Source of the DNA: an uncultured Gammaproteobacteria bacterium
Lineage (GTDB): Bacteria > Pseudomonadota > Gammaproteobacteria > GCA-2729495
NCBI GenBank assembly: GCA_947258805.1
Contig: CAMYJV010000054.1
Coordinates: 1-30,625 of the forward strand
Direction of reading: 5' to 3'
Length of the DNA stretch: 30,625 nt
In this document: positions 1-9,700 of the stretch, piece after piece
Layout of the letters: every line of letters begins with the position of its first letter
Numbering within the stretch: the stretch's first letter is position 1
Translations under genes and position numbers: made by a program
The notes under the pieces: model-generated
The model's database searches: none
What the model was told of the DNA's origin: nothing
The model's input: only the letters and a program-made list of their open reading frames with translations

Positions 1-1314
1 GGCGGCCTGATACTCGGCGAGTCGGGCGCCGCGGGCGTCTACTATCCGCTGGTTCTCGGCGCGGTTTCCATCGTAGCCTCGATCATCGGCAGTCTGTTCG
101 TCAAAACGAAGGAAGGCGGCAGCGTGATGGGAGCGCTCTACAAGGGCGTGATCATCTCCGGTGTGATCGCCGCGATCGCTTTCTATCCCGTCACCACGAC
201 GATGATGAGTGACATCGAAGGCTTCACTGCAAACAATCTTTACTTCGCGTCGCTGCTCGGCCTGGTTCTGACGGCCTTCATGGTCTGGATCACCGAGTAC
301 TACACCGGTACCGAATACAGCCCGGTGCAGAAGATTGCGCAAGCCTCCATCACCGGCGACGCCACCAACATCATCGCCGGTCTCGGTATTTCCATGAAAG
401 CCACAGCAGCGCCGGTCATCGCCGTGTGCATCTGCATGTGGGGCGCCTTTGCACTGGCTGGCATCTACGGTATTGCAGTTGCCGCGACGGCCATGCTGTC
501 CATGACCGGCATGATTGTGGCGCTGGACGCTTTCGGCCCGATCACGGACAACGCCGGCGGTATTGCCGAGATGGCGGGGCTGGACGAGAAGATCCGCAAC
601 ATTACCGACCCGCTCGACGCTGTGGGTAATACGACCAAGGCGGTTACCAAAGGTTATGCCATCGGCTCTGCCGGCCTCGCCGCGCTGGTGCTGTTTGCCG
701 ACTTCACCAACAACCTGCGTACCGAGGGCAAGCTGGAAGATTTCGTGCTGAATGATCCAGCCGTGATCATCGGCCTGTTCATCGGCGGCATGGTGCCCTA
801 TCTGTTTGGTGCGATGGCCATGGAAGCCGTGGGCCGCGCGGCGGGTGCCGTGGTGGAAGAAGTGCGTCGCCAGTTCCGCGAGATCAAAGGCATCATGGAA
901 GGCACGACCAAGCCCGACTACACGCGCGCTGTGGACCTGCTGACGCGCGCCGCCATCAAGGAGATGGTCGTGCCGTCGATGCTGCCGATCCTGGTACCCG
1001 TCGTGCTGGTGGTGGCCGCGAACCTCGCCTTCGGCGCAGGCGGCGGCATTCGTGCGCTGGGCGGCATGCTGATCGGCACGATCATCACCGGCATCTTCGT
1101 CGCGATTTCCATGACCGTGGGCGGCGGCGCATGGGACAACGCCAAGAAGTACATCGAAGACGGCAACTGCGGCGGCAAGGGCACCGCCGCCCACAAGGCC
1201 GCGATCACCGGCGACACGGTGGGCGATCCCTACAAGGACACCGCGGGCCCGGCCATCAACCCGCTGATCAAGATCATCAACATTGTCGCGCTGCTGATGG
1301 TGCCGCTGCTGTAG
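1..1314 (+). CDS. hppA: Membrane-bound proton-translocating pyrophosphatase, C-terminal part
   Basis: The 3' part of an integral-membrane H+-pumping inorganic pyrophosphatase, which couples PPi hydrolysis to proton export across the inner membrane. The frame is open from base 1, so the N-terminal third lies outside the window; about 437 residues are present. Family motifs are visible: [32 protein letters not shown], and the C-terminal block [20 protein letters not shown], with several hydrophobic segments between them. In this family a Lys in GNTTKA with a Thr three residues later (K..T rather than A..A) marks the K+-independent, proton-pumping subclass, so I infer this type. The gene ends just before a strong terminator. 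The family call is very secure; the subclass rests on the known K/A rule. Confidence 0.96.
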   Translation, partial: GGLILGESGAAGVYYPLVLGAVSIVASIIGSLFVKTKEGGSVMGALYKGVIISGVIAAIAFYPVTTTMMSDIEGFTANNLYFASLLGLVLTAFMVWITEYYTGTEYSPVQKIAQASITGDATNIIAGLGISMKATAAPVIAVCICMWGAFALAGIYGIAVAATAMLSMTGMIVALDAFGPITDNAGGIAEMAGLDEKIRNITDPLDAVGNTTKAVTKGYAIGSAGLAALVLFADFTNNLRTEGKLEDFVLNDPAVIIGLFIGGMVPYLFGAMAMEAVGRAAGAVVEEVRRQFREIKGIMEGTTKPDYTRAVDLLTRAAIKEMVVPSMLPILVPVVLVVAANLAFGAGGGIRALGGMLIGTIITGIFVAISMTVGGGAWDNAKKYIEDGNCGGKGTAAHKAAITGDTVGDPYKDTAGPAINPLIKIINIVALLMVPLL

Positions 1315-1341
1315 GAGCTTCGCTGTTAAGCCTGCTGGCCT

Positions 1342-1369
1342 AAAACCCCGGCCTTGGCCGGGGTTTTTT
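1342..1369. terminator. Bidirectional intrinsic terminator between hppA and the EAL gene
   Basis: A 12-bp perfect inverted repeat (AAAACCCCGGCC / GGCCGGGGTTTT) with a 2-nt centre and a run of six T. The A-run on the left gives a U-tract on the other strand, so it should stop both hppA and the convergent c-di-GMP gene, whose stop codon lies at its right edge (1370-1368). Confidence 0.9.
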
Positions 1370-2183
1370 ATTGCAGCGCAGATCTCCGCCCTTCGCCCAG
1401 CGGTGTCGGGCGCTCGACAAAGTAACCCTGGATGAAATCCACCTGCAGTTCACGCAGCGCATCGAAGTCCGCCTGGTCTTCCACCTGCTCGGCGACGACG
1501 CGGAAGCCCATCGTGCGAGCGAGACGGGTAATGGCCGACACAACCTGGTGATTGACGCTGTCGTTTTCCAGGTCACGCGTGTAGGCGCCGTCGATCTTCA
1601 GGTAGTCAATGGACAGTTCGCGCAGGCTCGCCAGCGAACCGATGCCACTGCCGAAATCGTCGATCCCAAACCGGCAGCCGATGCCGTGCAGCACCCCGAC
1701 AAAGCGCCGGGCGTGACTGAGGTCCGACATGACGGCTCGTTCGTCGATTTCGAAGGACACGCGTGACGGTGGCACCTGGCTGTGATCGAGGCATTCCACC
1801 ACGAATTCCAGGAAGTCCTCGTCGCCCAGTGTTTGTCCAGACAGGTTGATACTGCAGCTGCGCTGGTCGGGCAGCCGGATCATGCCCTGACCCACCGCGG
1901 CCAGGGTCGCGCGTACGACCCAGCGGTCGATCTGCCCCATCAGGTGGTAGCGCTCGGCGGCCTTCAGAAATTCCTGCGGTGGAACCAGCGCGCCGCGCTC
2001 GTCGCTCATCCGCAGCAGCACCTCGGCGGCCGGGCCGTCGGCGACCCGCCCGCCGACGGAGATGACGGGCTGGGTAAAGAGCTCGAATCCGCCGTCTTTC
2101 AGCGCCGACTGCAGCTGCTGCAGCCAGTGAATCTCGCCCCGCTGGCGAGCCTGGGCCTCATCTTTCGCCGAATACACGTGCAC
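1368..2183 (-). CDS. EAL phosphodiesterase domain, C-terminal fragment of a frame-broken PAS-GGDEF-EAL protein
   Basis: The EAL domain (c-di-GMP phosphodiesterase) of the protein encoded on the minus strand between 3620 and 1368. The catalytic set looks intact: the EAL signature as EVLLRM, the Asn in INLSGQ, the Glu in FEIDE, the DDFGSG metal motif, the Lys in LKIDG, the Glu in VVAEQVED, and a closing QGYFVERP. The domain could therefore be active. It is not a natural stand-alone gene: its first residues (HVYSAKDEA) are the usual end of a GGDEF domain and directly continue the upstream fragment in another frame. The apparent start at 2183 is an internal codon with no clear ribosome-binding site. 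The stop overlaps the shared terminator. Confidence 0.85.
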   Translation of the reverse strand: MHVYSAKDEAQARQRGEIHWLQQLQSALKDGGFELFTQPVISVGGRVADGPAAEVLLRMSDERGALVPPQEFLKAAERYHLMGQIDRWVVRATLAAVGQGMIRLPDQRSCSINLSGQTLGDEDFLEFVVECLDHSQVPPSRVSFEIDERAVMSDLSHARRFVGVLHGIGCRFGIDDFGSGIGSLASLRELSIDYLKIDGAYTRDLENDSVNHQVVSAITRLARTMGFRVVAEQVEDQADFDALRELQVDFIQGYFVERPTPLGEGRRSALQ

Positions 2184-2857
2184 CCGGCCGCGGCCTTATA
2201 ACAGGCCGAGTCAGCCGCTGCCAGCAGTTCCTTGATGGTGCCGCTCTCCTGACCCACTTCCACCAGCCCCACGCTGGCACCCACCGTAAAGATCTTGTCC
2301 TGCCACACGAAACGATGATCGCGCACCACCGTGCACACGTCGTCGGCAATCTGCCGGGCTTTCTCCAGTGGACAGCGAATCAGCAGGAGGCCGAACTCGT
2401 CGCCCCCGAGCCGGGCCACGCAATCAGACTCGCGCACCTGCTCCTGGATCAGGCCCGCAATCTCCCGCAGCAGATTGTCGCCGGCGAGGTGGCCGCAAGT
2501 GTCGTTGACCGCCTTGAAGCGGTCGAGATCGAGGTAGCAGAGCACGTGTGACGCGTTGTCGTTGCGCACGGTGCGTAAGGAGTCTTCCAGGCGCCGCTCG
2601 AATTCACGCCGGTTGACCAGCCCGGTCAATGCATCGTGCGCGGCCTGGTAGCTCATGCGCTGGGTCAGGCCGCGCACTTCCGTCACGTCGTGCATGATCA
2701 CGACAACGCCCGCCACCTGGTCTTCGGGACCCTTGATCGGTGACGCCGTGAGTTCCACCGACAGTTCGCGTTCGTTATCGGCCGGGATCATCAACGCCCG
2801 CCGGCCGACGTTCACCCGCCGGCGATCCGACAGCGCACGGTCCACCGGATCGGCCAA
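2099..2857 (-). CDS. PAS tail plus GGDEF diguanylate cyclase domain, middle fragment of the same broken gene
   Basis: The middle reading-frame piece. It starts with the end of the second PAS domain (ELTASPIKG...IMHDVTEVRGL) and continues into a full GGDEF domain: HDALTGLVNRREFERR, a DLDRFKAVND metal site, and the active motif GGDEF. The feedback inhibitory I-site (RESD, five residues upstream of GGDEF) is present. The frame goes wrong after AADSACYKA, where the family continues with about AAGRNRVHVY; here only RVHVY survives, in another frame. Roughly 13 nt appear lost around 2183-2195, and the residues after that point are out-of-frame translation. Upstream, the frame break near 2865 separates it from the N-terminal fragment. 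Confidence 0.85.
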   Translation of the reverse strand: MADPVDRALSDRRRVNVGRRALMIPADNERELSVELTASPIKGPEDQVAGVVVIMHDVTEVRGLTQRMSYQAAHDALTGLVNRREFERRLEDSLRTVRNDNASHVLCYLDLDRFKAVNDTCGHLAGDNLLREIAGLIQEQVRESDCVARLGGDEFGLLLIRCPLEKARQIADDVCTVVRDHRFVWQDKIFTVGASVGLVEVGQESGTIKELLAAADSACYKAAAGCTCIRRKMRPRLASGARFTGCSSCSRR

Positions 2858-3620
2858 CGCGCGACTTCACGCCCGTGAGTTGTTCGGCCGCCGCGTTCAG
2901 ATAGTCGATTCGGCCCTGGGTGTCGGTGGTAATCACCCCTTCACCAATAGACTCGAGCGTGAACTGGGCCTGCTGCTTGCTGCGACCAAGGGTGGCTTCG
3001 ATGCTCTTGCGGTAACTGATGTCGCGGGCAATGGTGAGGATTACCTCCTGCCCCCGGTAGTTGATGGGCGCACTGCTGAGTTCTACCCAAAGGCCACGCT
3101 CGTCGGCCGTCACCAGCTGCACTTCCGGACGATCTGGCGCGGCTTCGCCGGCCAGCAGGCTCTCGATGCGCTTGCGTGTCATTGCGCGGTAGGCTGGCCG
3201 CAGCAGGTCCGCCACCGGCCGGCTGACCAGCTGCTCCGGAGTCACGCCCAGCAGGCTGGCCGCGGCCGAATTCGCAAACACCACCCGGCTACGGTGCACG
3301 AGCACCACTTCGGGCATTGTGTTTGCCAGGTCCTGGAACAGGCTCTCGCGCTGGTGCAGCGCCTGTTCTTTATCATGCAACGCGTCGAAGAGACTGTTGA
3401 TGCTGGAGCCCAGCTCGGCGAATTCCGCCGGCACCGCGGTTTGTGAAATTCGCTTGCCAAAGGCGGCTTTCTCCGCCGCGTCTACCAGCTCGACGTGCAG
3501 TGCGCGCACCCGGTCAAGATCGTCCCGCCGCGCGCGCCAAAGCCACACGCACAACCCCCCCAGGCCGACGACGACGACGGCAAGCAGGTAGAGGGGCCAG
3601 GCTTCAATCATGAGCATCAC
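2775..3620 (-). CDS. Membrane-anchored tandem PAS sensor region, N-terminal fragment of the broken PAS-GGDEF-EAL gene
   Basis: The start of the c-di-GMP gene. One transmembrane helix (about residues 8-28, LYLLAVVVVGLGGLCVWLW) anchors it in the inner membrane. A short coiled linker, a first PAS domain (about 90-210, with FQDLANTMPEVVLVHR and VFANSAAASLLGV) and the beginning of a second PAS domain (LESIGEGVITTDTQGRIDYL) follow. After EQLTGVKSR the frame changes: the family-like continuation ALADPVDRAL is found one base out of frame near 2860-2870, and the remaining residues here are Gly/Pro/Arg-rich out-of-frame translation. The start is a GTG at 3620 with ATGs at 3617 and 3611; no strong ribosome-binding site decides among them. 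Together the three fragments would make a bifunctional c-di-GMP enzyme of about 740 residues. Ligand unknown. Confidence 0.85.
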   Translation of the reverse strand: MMLMIEAWPLYLLAVVVVGLGGLCVWLWRARRDDLDRVRALHVELVDAAEKAAFGKRISQTAVPAEFAELGSSINSLFDALHDKEQALHQRESLFQDLANTMPEVVLVHRSRVVFANSAAASLLGVTPEQLVSRPVADLLRPAYRAMTRKRIESLLAGEAAPDRPEVQLVTADERGLWVELSSAPINYRGQEVILTIARDISYRKSIEATLGRSKQQAQFTLESIGEGVITTDTQGRIDYLNAAAEQLTGVKSRVGRSGGPCAVGSPAGERRPAGVDDPGR

Positions 3621-3708
3621 TTAGCACGGTTAGGTGGGTACCGCGAGTGACGCCGCCGGCGCGCCAGATTCGCGGAACGACCGGCAGAGTTAGGATAGCC
3701 CACGGCCC

Positions 3709-3737
3709 CTGACGGCAACCCGGGTATTCACCATAAT
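3709..3737 (+). promoter_or_regulatory. Candidate sigma70 promoter for the pcm-like gene
   Basis: CTGACG (-35 like), a 17-bp spacer and CATAAT (-10 like), about 45 bp before the pcm-like start. The rest of the 167-bp divergent gap 3621-3787 shows no other clear element. Confidence 0.35.
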
Positions 3738-3787
3738 GCGAAGCCGTTACGATTCGGCGGCATCGGTCTGAACAGGGGAGACGCAGG

Positions 3788-4441
3788 ATGAGTTTGAACG
3801 TGGAACAGGCTCGGGAGGTCATGCTGCAACAGCAGCTGCGTGCCGGCGCCGTGCTCGACCCGCGGGTCCTGGACACGCTGGCGTCCGTCCCCCGCGAGCA
3901 GTTCGTGCCGCCCGCATACAAGGGCGCCGCTTTTGCCGATGAACCTATTCCTCTCGCCTGCGGGCAGTGGATGATGACTCCGTTGCAGGAAGGGCTGTTG
4001 CTGCAGGCCCTGGACATCCGTCCCATCGATCACATTCTGGAAATAGGCACCGGTAGCGGTTATCTCACCGCGTGCCTGGCGCGCCTGGGGGCACAGGTGA
4101 CGAGCGTTGAACTGTACCCGGAGCTGGCTGACGCGGCGCGCAAGAGTCTGGAGGCCCATCACGTAGCCAATTGCGATGTGGTGCTGCGAAATGTTTTTGA
4201 GCTGGACGCCCGGCGCGCCGACGTGATCGCGGTGACCGGCTCCCTGCCCGTGGACGAGGCGCCCTTTGCGAACTGGTTGAACATCGGCGGCAGGCTGTTC
4301 CAGGTAACCGGCCGGTCGCTGCCCATGCTCGCCTGGCGCATAGAGCGCAGCGCCGACAACGAGTTCCGGCGCGACCGGCTGTTCGAGACGGCGGTGCCGG
4401 CCCTGGTGCACGCACCCACGGCCGAGGATTTTGCCTTTTGA
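3788..4441 (+). CDS. Protein-L-isoaspartate O-methyltransferase family protein (Pcm-like)
   Basis: A cytosolic SAM-dependent methyltransferase of the PCMT family, 217 residues. SAM motif I is clear (ILEIGTGSGYLTACLA, followed by the acidic VTSVELYP). Catalytically important PCMT enzymes carry a GxxxSxP-type loop near residue 60; here that position reads GQWMMTPLQEG, so the usual Ser is replaced and repair of isoaspartate is not assured. This divergent form directly upstream of tolC is a recurrent arrangement in gammaproteobacteria; its role there is unclear. The ribosome-binding site is good (GGGGAG about 10 nt before ATG). The family is secure, the substrate is not. Confidence 0.85.
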   Translation: MSLNVEQAREVMLQQQLRAGAVLDPRVLDTLASVPREQFVPPAYKGAAFADEPIPLACGQWMMTPLQEGLLLQALDIRPIDHILEIGTGSGYLTACLARLGAQVTSVELYPELADAARKSLEAHHVANCDVVLRNVFELDARRADVIAVTGSLPVDEAPFANWLNIGGRLFQVTGRSLPMLAWRIERSADNEFRRDRLFETAVPALVHAPTAEDFAF

Positions 4442-4551
4442 CGCGGCAGCCCTGCGGTCACACCTGCCGCCGGCTCTGGGTTAGCATGGCTCGTCGCCAC
4501 TCCCGGCCGACCCTGTATCGACGCTATATATATCGGAGCCTTGGAGCTGAC

Positions 4552-5937
4552 ATGAGAATCCTGCCCTCCTTACTGTTGGCCGCGAGCCTTGTCGCGAGCG
4601 CGCCCACTCATGCTACAGACCTGATCGAGATTTATTCCATCGCGCTGACCAGCGATCCACTACTCCGGGAAGCGGATGCCAACCTGCAGGCCACTATGCA
4701 ACGCAAGCCCCAGGCCATCGCGCAGCTGCTGCCGCAGGTGTCTGCAGGCTGGACCTACGACGACAACAAGAACAACACGCGCGCGATTCGCGGCGTGGGT
4801 GCCGTCGTGGCGCCGAGTATCACCGACACCACGTCCGACGGCTGGGGCTGGAGCGTCGACCTGACCCAGACGCTGTTCCGCGCGGACCAGTGGCTGCGGG
4901 TACGCCAGGCCGACAAGGAGGCCGCCCAGTCCGAGGCCGACTACCAGGCGGCCCGGCAGAATGTCATCACGCGAGTGGCCACGGCGTACTTCGACGTACT
5001 GGCCGCCCAGGACACGCTGGAGTCCGAACAGGCCGCAAAGGAAGCCATCGGCCGGCAACTGGAGCAGGCGCAGAAGCGCTTCGAAGTCGGCCTGATCGCC
5101 ATCACCGACGTCCAGGAAGCCCAGGCCGGTTATGACGAGGCGGTGGCCGCAGAAATCACCGCGAAGCGCGTGCTGGCCAACCGCCGCGAGGTGCTGCGGG
5201 AAATCACCGGCCAGTACACGCCGGACCTGGACGGGCCGAAAGAAGTGATCCCCCTCGTGAGCCCGAACCCAGTGGACGAAAACCAGTGGGTGGAAATCGC
5301 ACTGCAGCAGAACCTGTCGCTGATGTCGGCGGACATCGCAGTGGACATCGCGCGCGACGACGTGCGTATTGCCCGCTCCGGCCACCTGCCGACGCTGGAC
5401 CTGGTGGCACGCCGGCAGGTCCAGGACATCGACGGTTCCGGCACCAATACTGCGCAGGATTTCACCAGTGGCGCTATTGAACGTCAGCTCGTCGATACGC
5501 TGAATGATTCCACGTCGGAAGTCATCTCGCTGCAGTTCTCCGTGCCCATCTACGCCGGGGGTGCCATCCGGTCGGCCTCCAGGGAGGCTGTGTGGCAGCG
5601 CCGTGCGGCCCTGGAGCGCCTCGAGCGCACCGCACGGGAAGTGGAGCGCAGCACCCGCGACTCCTACCTGGGCGTGATCTCTGAGATCGCCCGCGTGAAA
5701 GCGCTGCGTCAGGCGCTCAAGTCCGCACAGACCGCGCTGCAGGCAACGGAAGCCGGTTTCGAGGTGGGCACCCGGACGACGGTGGACGTGCTGGACGCGC
5801 GCCGCCAGCTGTTCCTGGCTGAAACCAACTACGCGCGCAGCCGCTACGACTACATCGTCAACGTGCTGTTACTGAAAGAAGCCGCGGGCACGCTAAATGA
5901 GGCCGACCTGACTGAGGTCAACGGCTGGCTGGAGTAA
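4552..5937 (+). CDS. tolC: TolC-family outer-membrane efflux channel
   Basis: An outer-membrane trimeric channel subunit that connects inner-membrane ABC, RND or MFS pumps to the outside; 461 residues, normal for the family. A Sec signal peptide is clear (MRILPSLLLAASLVASAPTHA, cleavage before TDLIEIY). The mature start matches TolC (DLIEIYSIALTSDPLLREADA), and two OEP repeats of long alpha-helices follow, with the typical QARYEVG-like blocks QKRFEVGLIAITDVQEAQ and EAGFEVGTRTTVDVLDAR. I chose ATG 4552 because GGAG lies about 5 nt upstream and the signal peptide begins there; longer in-frame extension to 4438 is not credible. Convergent with nrdJb, stops 5 bp apart, with no obvious terminator between. 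Confidence 0.95.
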   Translation: MRILPSLLLAASLVASAPTHATDLIEIYSIALTSDPLLREADANLQATMQRKPQAIAQLLPQVSAGWTYDDNKNNTRAIRGVGAVVAPSITDTTSDGWGWSVDLTQTLFRADQWLRVRQADKEAAQSEADYQAARQNVITRVATAYFDVLAAQDTLESEQAAKEAIGRQLEQAQKRFEVGLIAITDVQEAQAGYDEAVAAEITAKRVLANRREVLREITGQYTPDLDGPKEVIPLVSPNPVDENQWVEIALQQNLSLMSADIAVDIARDDVRIARSGHLPTLDLVARRQVQDIDGSGTNTAQDFTSGAIERQLVDTLNDSTSEVISLQFSVPIYAGGAIRSASREAVWQRRAALERLERTAREVERSTRDSYLGVISEIARVKALRQALKSAQTALQATEAGFEVGTRTTVDVLDARRQLFLAETNYARSRYDYIVNVLLLKEAAGTLNEADLTEVNGWLE

Positions 5938-5941
5938 GAAT

Positions 5942-6652
5942 TCAGCCGCACTTCGACTCGCCGCAGTTCAGGCAAGTCATGCAGCCGTCCATCATGACGA
6001 CGGCCGTCACGCTGCACTTGCCGCACAGCTGGGCGCCAGCTGGATATTCGCTGGTCACAAAGGCGTCCTGCTGCTTGGACCGATCTTCGAACTCGCGCCG
6101 CTTGGTCTCCACCAGGCGCTGCTGGTGCTCGTCGAGCCCGCTGTCCGGGAGCATGCCGATGAAGCGCAGGTGCTTTTCGATGATGTGTCCCAGTTCGGCG
6201 ATGATCGACGGCATGAACTTGCCACCCGGCTGCCAGTAACCGCCCCGGGGATCGAACACGGCCTTCAGTTCGTCAACGATGAAGGTCACGTCGCCGCCTT
6301 TGCGGAACACGGCCGACATGATGCGCGTCAGGGCGACAATCCACTGGTAGTGATCCAGGTTCTTCGAGTTGATGAAGATCTCGAAGGGCCGGCGCTGCTC
6401 GAACTCGGTGTCCGGATTCAGGATCAGGTCGTTAATGGTCACGTACATCGCGTGGTCGGAAATGGGGGTTTTCACCTTGTAAGTGGAACCCCGCAGCATT
6501 TCCGGGCGCTCGAGCTTCTCATGCATGCGAACGACTTTGCCGTCGGCGCTGGTCTCCAGGGGCTGCGGCCGCTCCGCCGGTTTCTCCGCGCCTGCCGATT
6601 CCGCTTCGACGCGGAAATCGACGATCGTCTTGCTAATTCGAATCTCTGCCAT
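5942..6652 (-). CDS. nrdJb: Class II ribonucleotide reductase, C-terminal subunit NrdJb (TSCPD domain)
   Basis: 236 residues. It starts with AEIRISKTIVDFRVEA and carries a TSCPD-type domain (about 60-190: RGSTYKVKTPISDHAMYVTIN). It ends in a cysteine cluster, CGKCSVTAVVMMDGC and MTCLNCGESKCG, which probably binds Zn and holds the mobile redox-active C-terminal pair that re-reduces the reductase active site. In single-chain class II enzymes this region is the tail of NrdJ; here it is a separate gene 51 bp downstream of nrdJa, like the split NrdJa/NrdJb of Pseudomonas aeruginosa. It is probably co-transcribed with nrdJa and needed for turnover. A GAGG motif about 10 nt before ATG supports the start. 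Confidence 0.85.
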   Translation of the reverse strand: MAEIRISKTIVDFRVEAESAGAEKPAERPQPLETSADGKVVRMHEKLERPEMLRGSTYKVKTPISDHAMYVTINDLILNPDTEFEQRRPFEIFINSKNLDHYQWIVALTRIMSAVFRKGGDVTFIVDELKAVFDPRGGYWQPGGKFMPSIIAELGHIIEKHLRFIGMLPDSGLDEHQQRLVETKRREFEDRSKQQDAFVTSEYPAGAQLCGKCSVTAVVMMDGCMTCLNCGESKCG

Positions 6653-6703
6653 GGTTGCCCAGCCTCACTTGCCTCGTGCGCCATCGGCGGCGACGAGTCA
6701 GAT

Positions 6704-9700
6704 TTAAAACTTGCCGTAGTAGCCTTCTTTCAGTGCGTCGAACAGGTTCGCCGCGGTGTGAATCTCGCCGTCGTACTCAACTTCCTGATCACCCCGGGCT
6801 TCGATCTCGGTACCGTCTTCGAGCACGAAAGTGTAGGTGGTGTTTTGCAGATCTTTTTCCTTAACGAGCACGCCCTGGAAGGCTTCCGGGTTGAAGCGGA
6901 AGGTCGTGCACCCTTTCAGCCCTTTTTCGTGGGCATACAGGTAGATGTCCTTGAACTCTTCGTACGGAAACTCCGTGGGCACATTGGCCGTCTTGGAGAT
7001 GGATGAATCCACCCACTTCTGCGCCGCCGCCTGAATTTCTACGTGCTCGGTGGGCGTAATGCCGTCCGCTGTCACAAAGTATTCCGGCAGCTGTTCGCCG
7101 GGCTTGTCGGACTCCGGCATGGCTCGCGTGTTGATCAGTTCGCGGTAGGCCAGCATCTCAAAGGAGTACACGTCCACCTTCTCCTTGGTTTTCCTGCCCT
7201 CGCGAATCACGTTGCGGAAATAGTGGTGCGCAAAGCTCGGCTCTATTCCGTTGCTGGCGTTATTCGCCAGCGACAGGGAGATGGTTCCGGTGGGCGCGAT
7301 GGAACTGTGGTGAGTAAAACGGGCACCCGTCTGCTCCAGCTCTTTGACCAGTTCCGGCGCCACCTCTGCCATGCGCTGCATGTAGCGGCTGTAACGCGCG
7401 TGCAGTACCCGTCCCGGAACCTTGTCGCCCGCCTGCCAGCCGTCGGCCGCCATCTCAGGTCGCCGCCGCAGCATTTCCGGCGTCACCCGGAAATCTTCCA
7501 GCATGATCGGGGCCGCGCCCTTTTCGCGGGCCAGTTCCAGGCCGGTCTCCCAGCCCGCCTGGGCCAGCTCCCTTGCCACGGTTTCCGTGAACTCCACAGA
7601 TGCCGTCGACCCATATTTCATGCGCAGCATCGTAACGGTGGAACCGAGCCCCAGGAAGCCCATGCCGTGGCGCCGCTTGCGGAAGATTTCGTGGCGCTGG
7701 CCTTCCAGTGGCAGCCCGTTGACCTCGACCACGTTGTCGAGCATGCGTGTGAATACTTTCACGACCTTGCGAAAATTATCCCAGTCAAATTGCGCCTTGT
7801 CGGTGAACGGGTCGGCGACGAACTTGGTCAGGTTGACCGAGCCCAGCAGGCACGATCCGTACGGCGGCAAAGGCTGCTCGCCGCAGTTGTGGGCCCAGAT
7901 GCCGTTGGCGTCGAAGGCGTTGATGCCCGGCACCTGGCAGTCATAGACCGCCTCCGAGCCGTCGGCCTCTACTGCCTTGACGCGGGCCACGAAACGTTCC
8001 GTGCCCTGGATTATGGCCGGATGGGTCAACGCGTCTTGCAGCCGCTCGCTGCGTTCGGCATCACTGAAACCGATTAGCTTTGCAAACTGCGCCAGGTTGC
8101 TGGCAGCAATCCACAGGCAGCCCCCCGTGACCGCCGACGACCGCTGGCCGCTGCGCCGGGCCACGATGCCAAGCCGCAGCAGCATGCGCTGGATGCCCGG
8201 CAACGCGTCGTCGCGCACATCCGTATACCGGATCGCAGGCCCGGCGGAGCCTTCTGCGACGAGTTCACCCCGCAGGTCGAAAGCCGCCTTGAGAAAGCCC
8301 CGGTAAAACTCGCTGGAGGTTTTTTCCACGCCCGCCGTCAACGCCGCGGCATCGGCGGCAAGATCCAGCGCCGCGGCTACGCGCCCCAGCCCGGGAACCG
8401 TCAGCTCGCTCTGCCCGGTATCGGTCTGGGCCTGCCAGCCAATGCCGGCAGCATGGGCAACCATGGCCCGCGCGGCGCCCTCGGCGGCACTCCTCAACCG
8501 CTGGGTGCCCGCCGCCACCGGCGCCGTGGACCCGTTAGCCACCGCCGCCGCCTCGCCCAGCCGGATACTGGCATCCGTAGTGGCGATCTGGCCGGCCTCG
8601 CCCCGCAGCAGGCCAAGCAAATAGCCCTCTTCGCGGCCGAAAGCCCCCGGCCAGTGCGCATGCGCGCGGTGGTCGTTCAACAAGACACGGTCGCCCGGGC
8701 GCAGCTCGCCCGCTGCACACCAGTCCGTTTCGGTGGCGTCGGCGTCGAAGCGAACCACGCGGCGCACACGATGATCTTCCGTGAGCCGGAGGCTGCATCC
8801 ACCGGCGGTTTCCAGTCGCACGATGGGCTTGGTGGCCGTCTGGAAAAAGCCCTCCGGCGCGGCGGGCCAGGCCTCGCCGTCCAGCAATGCGGTGAAGGGC
8901 CGGCCCACGAGTTCTGCCACCTGCCGCGGCCCGTCGACTGTCTGCACCCACGTGTCGGCGGTCACGCAAGGATTGGTGGCGCGAATGTTTTCGCAGAACC
9001 AGTTGTTGTTCATCTCGTTCACGCGGTCCACCAGGACGAAACCGGGTTCGGCAAAATCGTAAGTGGAGGCCATAATCATGTCCCACAACCGCCGTGCCGG
9101 CAGCTTGCGGAAAATCTTGCAGGCCACCTGGCCCTGCTCATTGGTCACATAACCGTTCGCGGGCCAGTCGCGCCATAACACCTGTTCAGAATCGTCCAGG
9201 TCGATATCGCTCTGGTCGTACTCGCGCTGGTCGATGGGAAATGCCAGGGCCCACTCGCCGTTGGCCCGCACCGCGTTCACGAAATCGTCGGTGATCAGCA
9301 GCGACAGGTTGAACTGGCGGAGCCGGCCGTCTTCACGCTTGGCGCGGATGAAATCGAGGACATCGGGATGGCCCACGTCGAAGGTGCCCATCTGGGCACC
9401 GCGGCGGCCGCCCGCAGACGACACCGTAAAGCACATCTTGTCGTAGATATCCATGAACGACAGCGGGCCCGAGGTGTAGGCGCCGGCGCCGCTGACGTAA
9501 GCACCCTTCGGGCGCAGCGTCGAGAACTCGTAACCAATGCCGCAACCGGCTTTCAACGTCAGCCCGGCCTCGTGAACCTTGTCCAGGATGTCGTGCATCG
9601 AATCACCGATGATCCCGGAGACCGTGCAGTTGATCGTGGAGGTGGCGGGCTTGTGGTGCCGCGCCCCCGCATTCGACACGATCCGGCCCGCCGGCACCGC

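Noticed and set aside
6125..9178. Long plus-strand open frames opposite nrdJb and nrdJa
   Set aside because: They mirror the codon structure of the reductase genes, and none has a ribosome-binding site or recognisable motifs.
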